Shown here one piece after another: positions 1-5,035 of a stretch of 7,948 bases of DNA. This stretch comes from an uncultured beta proteobacterium (lineage in GTDB: Bacteria > Pseudomonadota > Gammaproteobacteria > Burkholderiales > SG8-39): positions 1 to 7,948 of the forward strand of contig CAIPUP010000299.1 of NCBI GenBank assembly GCA_903868285.1, given 5' to 3'. The notes under the pieces were generated by a model. The model did no database searches, was not told the origin of the DNA, and saw only the letters and a list, made by a program, of their open reading frames with translations. The number at the start of each line of letters is the position of its first letter. Position 1 is the stretch's first letter. Both the position numbers and the translations under genes were made by a program.

Positions 1-678
1 GGCATCGAACTCGCGCAACAATTGCTGGCCACGATAGATCAACGTGGTGTCCACACCCAGGCCATTGAAAATCGAGGCGAATTCCACCGCGATATACCCA
101 CCACCGATCACCATCGCACGACGCGGCAGTTGCGCCAGCGCAAAGGCTTCGTTGGAGGTGATCGCCAGGTCTGCACCAGGAAAATTCGGTCGCGTTGGCC
201 AGCCACCGGTGGCCAGCAGAATGTGGCGCGCCGTGATGCGACGGCCTGCCACCTGCACGCCATGCGGTCCGCTGAGCGTGGCACGGCCCTGCAGTATCTC
301 CACCCCGGCGCCGTTCAGAATGCGCTGATAGACACCATTCAGGCGCTCGATCTCGCGATCCTTGTTGGCGATGAGGCGCGGCCAGTCAAAGCCAGGGGGG
401 GCGGCAGATTCAGCCTGGACATCCCAGCCGAAACCGCTTGCATGCTCGAAGTCCTCGGCATAGTGCGCGGCATAGGACAATAATTTTTTCGGGATACAGC
501 CTACATTGACACAGGTGCCGCCCAGTCGTCCTTCCTCGGCCACCGCCACCCGCGCACCGAGTGCGGCAGCAAAACGGCTGGCTCTTACTCCGCCGGAACC
601 GGCACCGATGACAAACAGATCGTAGTCAAACGCCGCATCAGACGATGCCTCGGGAGCCGCATTGCTGGAGGACTTCAT
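1..678 (-). CDS. gor: Glutathione-disulfide reductase, N-terminal half (cut by window edge)
   Basis: Cytoplasmic FAD enzyme that reduces glutathione disulfide with NADPH. The visible 226 residues hold an FAD-binding glycine motif at 25-30 (GAGSGG), the redox-active disulfide in GGTCVNVGCIPKK (Cys56 and Cys61), and the start of the NADPH domain (VVGGGYIAVEFASIFNGLG). The stretch reading YRGQQLLREFD is typical of Gor rather than of lipoamide or mercuric reductases. Family members are about 450 residues, so roughly half lies outside the window. The start is the ATG at 678, which shares ATGA with the stop of the upstream hemerythrin gene. The ribosome binding site before it is poor, so translation is probably coupled to that gene. 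About 16 residues precede the FAD domain, slightly longer than in E. coli Gor. No other in-frame start was found near the FAD motif. Confidence 0.93.
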   Translation of the reverse strand, partial: MKSSSNAAPEASSDAAFDYDLFVIGAGSGGVRASRFAAALGARVAVAEEGRLGGTCVNVGCIPKKLLSYAAHYAEDFEHASGFGWDVQAESAAPPGFDWPRLIANKDREIERLNGVYQRILNGAGVEILQGRATLSGPHGVQVAGRRITARHILLATGGWPTRPNFPGADLAITSNEAFALAQLPRRAMVIGGGYIAVEFASIFNGLGVDTTLIYRGQQLLREFDA

Positions 679-1139
679 GCCGCTTCATGTTCATGGCCGC
701 AACCAGCGCCGCAGGCAGGCGGCATGTCGCTAGGCGACACGGGTTGGCCTTCGGCCTGCATTTGCAGAAAGCGCGCCAGCATATTGTCCATGGTGGCGGC
801 GTGATTGGTGAACCACGGCGCCATCTCGCGCACCAATACCCGACCGACATCGAAGCGGCCCTCATCGACCACCATGCGACGTACATCCCGCATGATGTTG
901 AGCACGTTTTCATGCTCGCTCAAATGGCAATGCAGCGGCGGGAACGCCGTCTGCTGCATGATCTCGTTCTCGCGCTGAAAATGATCTTCGGTATGGGCAA
1001 TGAAGGCATCGTATTGCGCCAGGAATACATCTTCACCCGCACTGTCGAGTGACTGCACCATCTGCACGAATTCGCGATGGGTATCGTCCATCCATTCCAC
1101 ACCCAGCGCGAACTGGTCCGACCATTCAATAAGGCTCAT
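675..1139 (-). CDS. Bacteriohemerythrin (diiron O2-binding protein)
   Basis: A 154-residue single-domain hemerythrin, expected to bind O2 (or NO) at a non-heme diiron site in the cytoplasm. All seven usual ligands are visible with normal spacing: His21, His53 and Glu57 (HFQRE), His72 and His76 (HLSEH), His113 and Asp118 (HAATMD). The early Trp residues and the DDTHREF segment fit the family. The start is the ATG at 1139, because GGGAG at 1145-1149 lies 5 nt before it. A TTG at 1154 would add five residues but overlaps this ribosome binding site. After the domain comes a short tail ending in CGAGCGHEHEAA, a Cys/His cluster not needed for the diiron site that could bind a further metal (inference). 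The stop overlaps the gor start by 4 bp, so the two genes are co-transcribed. The partner role may be oxygen or redox sensing or storage; nothing in the sequence decides this. Confidence 0.92.
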   Translation of the reverse strand: MSLIEWSDQFALGVEWMDDTHREFVQMVQSLDSAGEDVFLAQYDAFIAHTEDHFQRENEIMQQTAFPPLHCHLSEHENVLNIMRDVRRMVVDEGRFDVGRVLVREMAPWFTNHAATMDNMLARFLQMQAEGQPVSPSDMPPACGAGCGHEHEAA

Positions 1140-1153
1140 TGCTGCTCCCGACA

Positions 1154-1174
1154 ATTGATAGTGCCTGCATCAAT
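1154..1174. promoter_or_regulatory. Inverted repeat upstream of hemerythrin, possible operator
   Basis: ATTGAT at 1154-1159 and ATCAAT at 1169-1174 are exact reverse complements with a 9-nt spacer. The nearer arm lies 15 bp from the hemerythrin ATG. The half-sites look like those of FNR/CRP-family sites, but the FNR consensus spacing is 4 nt, so this is not an FNR box. It could be an operator for another regulator, a hairpin in the leader, or chance. Confidence 0.3.
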
Positions 1175-1251
1175 AAGCACGCATCCTAGCAGGGCAGCCT
1201 ATCCCGGCAGAACAGCCCGGGCACAAAAGCGCGCCAGGCCACTGAATCCGG

Positions 1252-1257
1252 TATATT
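1252..1257 (+). promoter_or_regulatory. Possible -10 element for the helicase gene
   Basis: TATATT is an acceptable sigma-70 -10 hexamer and the most AT-rich spot in the divergent region. It would give a leader of roughly 140 nt before the ATC start at 1407. The expected -35 position (about 1229-1234) is GC-rich and does not match TTGACA, so the call is weak. Confidence 0.25.
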
Positions 1258-1395
1258 GATCCTCTTGGGTCAGGTGCTTCACCCGGTTTGCACCCCGACC
1301 CGCTTCGCGATGGCCCTCTCGGCCCCGAAGATTCCAGCAAATATTTCCCGCCTGAACCGGATCCGAAGGCAGCAAGTCTTCGCACAGGCTGGACC

Positions 1396-1400
1396 AGGAG
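1396..1400 (+). promoter_or_regulatory. Shine-Dalgarno AGGAG that fixes the helicase start
   Basis: AGGAG lies 6 nt before an ATC codon at 1407. The protein frame has no ATG, GTG or TTG between the TGA at 1353 and the TTG at 1446. This ribosome binding site therefore points to ATC1407 as the initiation codon. Confidence 0.6.
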
Positions 1401-1406
1401 ATCACT

Positions 1407-3974
1407 ATCAGTACGTCGTTCGAAAGCCTCGGCCTTTCCGCCGAGTTGTGCCGCGCTGTCGCGGACCAGGGCTACATCACGCCCACACCCATCCAGGCGC
1501 AGGCCATCCCTATCATCCTCGAAGGCCGCGACATTCTGGGTGCAGCCCAGACTGGCACCGGCAAGACCGCCAGCTTCACGCTGCCCATGCTGCAACGGCT
1601 CGGTTCGCGCCCGGCGCCGGCCTCCAGCGGCCGTATCCAGCCCACGCGCGCGCTGGTGCTGGTACCAACGCGCGAATTGGCGGCGCAGGTGGAAGCCAGT
1701 GTGCGCACCTATGGCAAACATCTGCAGTTGAGCACTGCGGTGATCTTTGGCGGTGTCGGTATCAATCCACAAATCGAAGCCATCAAGGGTGGCGCCGATA
1801 TCGTGGTGGCCACCCCGGGCCGGCTGCTCGATCATGTCGAGCAGCGCACCATCGATTTGTCCAACCTGGAAATTCTGGTACTGGATGAAGCCGACCGCAT
1901 GCTGGACATGGGCTTCATTCATGACATCCGGCGGGTGCTGAAACTGTTGCCGGCAGTTCGGCAGAATCTGCTGTTCTCGGCCACCTTCTCGGACGAAATC
2001 CGCCAGCTGGCCAGCGGCTTTCTCAATAATCCGGCAGCGGTCGATGTTGCTCGACGCAACGCCACTGCCGAGGCCGTGGCGCAAGTGGTGCACCCCGTCG
2101 ACGCCAGCCGCAAACGCGAATTGCTGGCCCATCTGATCAAGACCGGTAACTGGCGCCAGGTACTGGTATTCACCCGTACCAAGCATGGTGCCAACCGTCT
2201 GGCGCAACAACTCGAGCGTGAAGGCATCGAAGCCGATGCCATTCACGGCAACAAGAGCCAGAACGCCCGCACACGGGCGCTGGCCCGTTTCAAAGCCAAT
2301 GAGTTGCAGGTGCTGGTCGCGACTGACATCGCCGCGCGCGGTCTGGATATCGAAGAGCTGCCGCATGTCGTGAACTACGACATCCCGAACGTCTCGGAGG
2401 ATTACGTGCACCGAATAGGCCGCACAGGTCGTGCCGGCAGCAGCGGTGAAGCGGTTTCGCTGGTATCACATGACGAGCGCGGCTTCATGCGTGATATCGA
2501 GCGTTTGATCAAGCGCGAAATCGAACAACGCATCATTCCCGGCTTCGAACCGTCGGCCAACCCACCCCCGGCACCAGAAGATGATCGAGGCCCACGGCCG
2601 GAGCGTCGTCAAGCTGGCGGACGCAATGACAATGCCCCGCGTGGCGGTGGGCGCAATCCCGGACGCGGCGGACGGGGCGGCAATCAAAACCGCCCGTTGC
2701 ACCAGACCAACGCTGCAATGCCGGCTGCACCGGAAGTTGACGGTAATCGCCTCGATGGCAGCCAACGTCCTCGCGCCACTGAGGATATCGACGACAACAT
2801 TGGCAACCGCTTATCAGGTCATGGCGCTGCTAACTCGAGGTTGGGTAGCGACGTCGAGCCGCGCAATGGCAGTGGCAACGGTCGTGGTAGGCGCGGCCGG
2901 CGTGGTGGACGTCGTCCGGCAGAGACGTCCCCAGGCCAAACCGGGGCGCAGGCTGGCGCAGATAACTTTGAGGACATGGAAAACCCGCCTGCCTCGTACA
3001 TTGAGCCAGGTAATCGCGCACCGCGGGTACGTATTCCGGATGACATCCCGGATGACATCGGCAACCGCGCCATTGATGTCAAGGAACCGGAAATCGATGA
3101 CGACATCGGTAATCGGATCGGGTATGTGCCCAAAAATGTGAACCGCTTTGCGCAGCCTGGGCAGGAGCGCCGCAACGGCCCGCGCAACAATGTGCGCGGT
3201 AACGCACGTAATCCGCGTGCAGGACAACGTAGCAGCGCGCCGGGCAGCCTCTATAGCGCCGACCGCAGTGTCTCGGGCACACAAGGTCCGGCGGCAGATA
3301 TCGATGGCAATCGCATTAACAGCAATCGCATCGACGGCAATCGTCAGCGTGGCCCACGTCGTGATGGCGCAGCTGGTGGCTCAGCGCGTGGGCAGGGACG
3401 CGGACCAGGGGGTGGGCAAGGACGTGGGCAGGGACGTGGACAGGGGCGTGGACCGGGACGTGGAAACGTCGGTAACGAGGAGCGCGGTGGACGGCCGGCG
3501 CCGATCATTGGCGGCAGCGGGCTGCAGGCGCAACAGTTGCGACAACCCGGCGATATCAGCCCGCCCGCAGAGTCGAATCAGAACCGGCCGACACGCAATG
3601 AAGGCCGCGCGGATCGCGGACCTGATCGCAGAACCGATCGCAGACCCGATCGCAGACCCGAGCGCGGCGCCGGCGGCGACAACGCCACTCCGGATTCCCG
3701 GCCGCCCGGCCAGCGTCCACCTGGGCAACGTCAGCCCGGCGCGCGCAATGCACAGGGGCAACGCCGTCAGCCTGGCGCTGGCGGTCGTAATCCGGGCAAC
3801 CGCAACCCGGCTCGCTATGACGAGGTGCAGCCCGCCTCGCATGAGAGCGCTTTGCATAAAACTGCAATGGGTGACCGACAAGGCGATCGTGAACCGCAGC
3901 GCAAAGGTTTGTTTGGCAAAGTTGCCTCGCTGTTCTCGGGCGGTCCGCGTCGCGACAAAGGGCCAGCACGCTAA
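1407..3974 (+). CDS. rhlE: DEAD-box RNA helicase, RhlE type, with very long Arg/Gly-rich disordered tail
   Basis: ATP-dependent RNA helicase likely acting in ribosome assembly or RNA turnover. Numbered from ATC1407 (855 residues), the core has the Q motif (Phe5 and Gln30), Walker A AQTGTGKT 47-54, PTREL 87-91, GG 115-116, TPGR 136-139, DEAD 160-163, SAT 191-193, VFTRTK from 254, ATDIAARGLD 305-314 and HRIGRTGR 335-342. The core ends near residue 400. The remaining ~455 residues are low complexity: RGG blocks, a GQGR array (662-686), a DRRP array (about 736-751), and several acidic GNR motifs (446-646). The tail ends in a short hydrophobic segment, GLFGKVASLFSGG. Typical RhlE proteins are about 400-500 residues, so the tail is unusual. 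The 25-residue Phe5-Gln30 distance equals that of eIF4A, so translation must begin upstream of TTG1446. ATC1407 would give ISTSFESLGLS, matching a usual MSTSF-type N-terminus with ATG changed to ATC. The gene probably forms an operon with the thioesterase downstream. The family is certain; the symbol and start are less so. Confidence 0.9.
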   Translation: MSTSFESLGLSAELCRAVADQGYITPTPIQAQAIPIILEGRDILGAAQTGTGKTASFTLPMLQRLGSRPAPASSGRIQPTRALVLVPTRELAAQVEASVRTYGKHLQLSTAVIFGGVGINPQIEAIKGGADIVVATPGRLLDHVEQRTIDLSNLEILVLDEADRMLDMGFIHDIRRVLKLLPAVRQNLLFSATFSDEIRQLASGFLNNPAAVDVARRNATAEAVAQVVHPVDASRKRELLAHLIKTGNWRQVLVFTRTKHGANRLAQQLEREGIEADAIHGNKSQNARTRALARFKANELQVLVATDIAARGLDIEELPHVVNYDIPNVSEDYVHRIGRTGRAGSSGEAVSLVSHDERGFMRDIERLIKREIEQRIIPGFEPSANPPPAPEDDRGPRPERRQAGGRNDNAPRGGGRNPGRGGRGGNQNRPLHQTNAAMPAAPEVDGNRLDGSQRPRATEDIDDNIGNRLSGHGAANSRLGSDVEPRNGSGNGRGRRGRRGGRRPAETSPGQTGAQAGADNFEDMENPPASYIEPGNRAPRVRIPDDIPDDIGNRAIDVKEPEIDDDIGNRIGYVPKNVNRFAQPGQERRNGPRNNVRGNARNPRAGQRSSAPGSLYSADRSVSGTQGPAADIDGNRINSNRIDGNRQRGPRRDGAAGGSARGQGRGPGGGQGRGQGRGQGRGPGRGNVGNEERGGRPAPIIGGSGLQAQQLRQPGDISPPAESNQNRPTRNEGRADRGPDRRTDRRPDRRPERGAGGDNATPDSRPPGQRPPGQRQPGARNAQGQRRQPGAGGRNPGNRNPARYDEVQPASHESALHKTAMGDRQGDREPQRKGLFGKVASLFSGGPRRDKGPAR
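2733..3344 (+). repeat. Dispersed acidic GNR peptide motif within the helicase tail
   Basis: A motif centred on Gly-Asn-Arg, usually after acidic residues and Ile, recurs in the helicase tail. Examples are EVDGNR (446-448), DIDDNIGNR (466-468), EPGNR (535-537), DIPDDIGNR (552-554), EIDDDIGNR (568-570), and DGNR-INSNR-IDGNR (634-646). The copies are separated by Arg/Gly-rich linkers. The codons differ between copies (GGC/GGT, AAC/AAT, CGC/CGG/CGT), so the peptide is kept rather than recent DNA copies. Its function is unknown; it might be a short linear interaction motif. Confidence 0.7.
3390..3464 (+). repeat. 12-bp tandem repeats encoding Gly-Gln-Gly-Arg
   Basis: Near-identical 12-bp units of the form GGNCAGGGACGT encode GQGR or GPGR at residues 662-686 of the helicase. 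Units differ at a few positions, mostly silent or Gln-to-Pro. The array is a likely site of length variation by replication slippage. It forms part of the RGG-like RNA-binding tail. Confidence 0.8.
3612..3659 (+). repeat. Four tandem 12-bp units encoding Asp-Arg-Arg-Pro
   Basis: Four 12-bp units of the form GATCGCRGAMCY lie head to tail at 3612, 3624, 3636 and 3648; the last two are identical. A decayed fifth unit follows at 3660. They encode D-R-G/R-P/T steps with alternating charge in the helicase tail. The whole array stays in frame. Confidence 0.8.
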
Positions 3975-3989
3975 CCGGAGCATCCGTTC

Positions 3990-4394
3990 ATGAAATCCAC
4001 CCTCCGCACTGGACTTGAAGCCTCGCGCAGAATCGTGCTGGATGACTCGCGCGTCATCAGCTTCATGGGTGATGACTGCCGCGTCTATGCAACGCCCAGC
4101 ATCATCTATGACGTCGAATGGTGCTGCCATGACATGCTGATGGAGCACCTGGATGACGGCGAAGATTCGGTTGGCACGCGCGTTGATGTCGAGCATGTCG
4201 GTGCGGCGCTGCTGGGCACTGAAGTCGAGGTCAAGGTGGTGATCGAACAACTCGAGGGGCGCCGGGTGCGCTGGCGGGCTACGGTCAGGGATGGCGACGG
4301 CGAGGTGCTGCGCGGCATGCATGAGCGTTTCATTGTCGATACCGAGAAAGTACGGCAGCGCTTACTGCATAAGACTATCGGTCAACGTTTATGA
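3990..4394 (+). CDS. Hot-dog-fold thioesterase, FlK-like family
   Basis: A 134-residue single-domain protein of the hot-dog thioesterase superfamily, expected to hydrolyse an acyl-CoA thioester in the cytoplasm. The fluoroacetyl-CoA thioesterase FlK uses Thr42, Glu50 and His76. Here Thr35 (in VYATPS), Glu43 (in DVEWCC) and His69 (in DVEHVG) have exactly the same spacing of 8 and 26 residues, which supports both family and activity. The substrate cannot be read from the sequence; fluoroacetate resistance should not be assumed, because most relatives are general acyl-CoA thioesterases. The start is ATG3990, with CCGGAG at 3975-3980 at 9-nt spacing. The gene begins 15 bp after the helicase stop, so they probably share a transcript, although no functional link is evident. 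Confidence 0.85.
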   Translation: MKSTLRTGLEASRRIVLDDSRVISFMGDDCRVYATPSIIYDVEWCCHDMLMEHLDDGEDSVGTRVDVEHVGAALLGTEVEVKVVIEQLEGRRVRWRATVRDGDGEVLRGMHERFIVDTEKVRQRLLHKTIGQRL

Positions 4395-4416
4395 TGACGG
4401 TCCGTTAAGCCGCATT

Positions 4417-4434
4417 ACTTCGCAGTCGCGAAGT
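4417..4434 (+). repeat. Perfect 7-bp inverted repeat (hairpin) after the thioesterase gene
   Basis: ACTTCGC at 4417-4423 and GCGAAGT at 4428-4434 are perfect reverse complements around a 4-nt loop. It lies in the 73-bp gap between the thioesterase and the small exported protein gene, 33 bp before the latter's start. No T-run follows, so it is not a standard terminator. It may be an mRNA-processing or attenuating hairpin, or an operator. Confidence 0.5.
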
Positions 4435-4467
4435 TCCCGCAGAACGCAGTACCTCAAAAGGATTCTC

Positions 4468-4764
4468 ATGAACAAGAGGCTCGCTAGCCTGGTTGCCGCC
4501 GCCCTGGTCGGTACCGCTGTCAACAGCTTCGCGCAAGGCGCAGCCGCGCCGGCCGCCAATCCTGCGCCTGCCGCTGCACCGGCCGCTGCGCCTGCCGCCA
4601 CACCGGCAGCAGCACCAACAGCTGCGCCCGCGGCCGCACCAGCCGCCGCCAAGGCATCTGCCGACAAGCCGAAAAAAGCCAAAAAAGCCAAGAAAAAGAA
4701 CAAGAAGTCCCGTGACGCTGCCAGCAGCGACAGCAAGGGCGTATCAGCACCTGACAACAAATAA
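4468..4764 (+). CDS. Small exported Ala/Pro- and Lys-rich protein, function unknown
   Basis: A 98-residue protein that I do not recognise as a named family. The first ~23 residues are a Sec-type signal peptide: MNKR, then a hydrophobic core (LASLVAAALVGTAV), with likely cleavage after NSFA. The mature part has about 40 residues of Ala/Pro repeats (APAAAP-like), then a strongly basic stretch KKAKKAKKKNKKS, and a Ser/Asp-rich end. The layout of signal peptide, Ala/Pro repeat and Lys-rich tail recalls acid-shock (Asr-like) periplasmic proteins, but that is only a compositional resemblance. A cationic periplasmic protein that binds DNA, lipopolysaccharide or acid is possible. The start is ATG4468, with AAGGA at 4458-4462 and 5-nt spacing; longer in-frame starts would run into the thioesterase gene. 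A strong intrinsic terminator follows about 100 bp later. Confidence 0.75.
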   Translation: MNKRLASLVAAALVGTAVNSFAQGAAAPAANPAPAAAPAAAPAATPAAAPTAAPAAAPAAAKASADKPKKAKKAKKKNKKSRDAASSDSKGVSAPDNK

Positions 4765-4847
4765 GCCAGCGTCGTCCGCGGCCCAACGGAGCAAAACAGA
4801 AAGATCGGGCCGTTTAGATCGGGTTCGGGGACAGATCGCACGGGAAT

Positions 4848-4867
4848 AGGACAGGGCAGGACAGGGC
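4848..4867 (+). repeat. Two tandem copies of AGGACAGGGC
   Basis: The 10-bp sequence AGGACAGGGC occurs twice head to tail at 4848-4857 and 4858-4867, and runs into the left arm of the terminator. Slightly upstream, AGATCG recurs at 4802, 4816 and 4833. These look like simple sequence growth in a 3' untranslated region; no function is evident. Confidence 0.6.
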
Positions 4868-4886
4868 GGGGAAACCCGCCCTTTTT
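4864..4886 (+). terminator. Intrinsic (rho-independent) terminator
   Basis: A perfect 7-bp GC stem (GGGCGGG / CCCGCCC) with a GAAA tetraloop is followed at once by TTTTT (4882-4886). It ends the transcript containing the small exported protein gene and probably the helicase and thioesterase genes. It isolates the htpX promoter, which starts 8 bp downstream. Confidence 0.93.
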
Positions 4887-4893
4887 CATTGCC

Positions 4894-4923
4894 CTTGAAA
4901 CTATCAGGGCCCAACCCCATCTA
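4894..4923 (+). promoter_or_regulatory. Sigma-32 (RpoH) heat-shock promoter of htpX
   Basis: CTTGAAA at 4894-4900 and CCCCATCTA at 4915-4923, spaced by 14 nt, match the sigma-32 consensus (CTTGAAA, 13-15 nt, CCCCATNT) without mismatch. It lies between the intrinsic terminator and htpX, in the right orientation, which predicts a leader of about 105 nt. HtpX is a known heat-shock protein in E. coli, so promoter and gene agree. No equally good sigma-70 promoter was seen in this gap. Confidence 0.88.
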
Positions 4924-4986
4924 AGCCGGGCGAGCGATCGATAGAATCGCACCGCTGTTCGCACTTGACGCACCACCTGATCCATC

Positions 4987-4999
4987 GCCCTTGTAGGGC
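4987..4999 (+). repeat. Small hairpin in the htpX leader
   Basis: GCCC (4987-4990) and GGGC (4996-4999) flank TTGTA. A T-rich stretch and a tandem TTCACTG pair (5010-5016 and 5017-5023) follow before the ribosome binding site. The hairpin is short and may be chance; a role in leader stability or thermosensing is speculation. Confidence 0.25.
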
Positions 5000-5035
5000 A
5001 ATTTCTTTCTTCACTGTTCACTGAACGGAGTCTTC

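Larger units (their letters stand above)
1140..1406. other. Divergent intergenic region between hemerythrin and helicase genes
   Basis: These 267 bp separate two divergent transcription units and should hold both promoters. Visible items are an ATTGAT-N9-ATCAAT inverted repeat near the hemerythrin start, a TATATT sequence at 1252-1257 that could be a -10 box for the helicase, and a small GGTG-CTT-CACC hairpin at 1273-1283 in the putative helicase leader. No convincing -35 box accompanies the TATATT. No gene was seen here: an in-frame TGA at 1353-1355 closes the helicase frame upstream. Confidence 0.6.

Noticed and set aside
22..483. Plus-strand open frame across the gor region
   Set aside because: The minus strand encodes continuous glutathione reductase with the CxxxxC motif; the plus frame is its shadow.
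1152..1154. TTG as the hemerythrin start
   Set aside because: It precedes and overlaps the GGGAG ribosome binding site that serves ATG1139, and adds no conserved residues.
1154..1174. FNR box for the hemerythrin gene
   Set aside because: Half-sites fit but the spacer is 9 nt rather than 4; kept only as an unassigned inverted repeat.
1446..1448. TTG as the helicase start codon
   Set aside because: It would remove the conserved SFESLGLS segment, including the Q-motif Phe, and has no good ribosome binding site.
1170..2411. 413-residue open frame on the minus strand opposite the helicase
   Set aside because: It lies fully antisense to conserved helicase motifs, has low-complexity sequence with no recognisable domain, and is explained by codon bias in GC-rich DNA.
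3612..3659. CRISPR-like array
   Set aside because: Units are contiguous 12-mers without spacers and in frame with the helicase; they are coding tandem repeats.
3381..4322. 313-residue minus-strand open frame opposite the helicase tail and thioesterase
   Set aside because: It mirrors the repeats of the tail (Ala-Ile-Gly-Ser-Ala runs) and overlaps two supported genes; it is a shadow frame.
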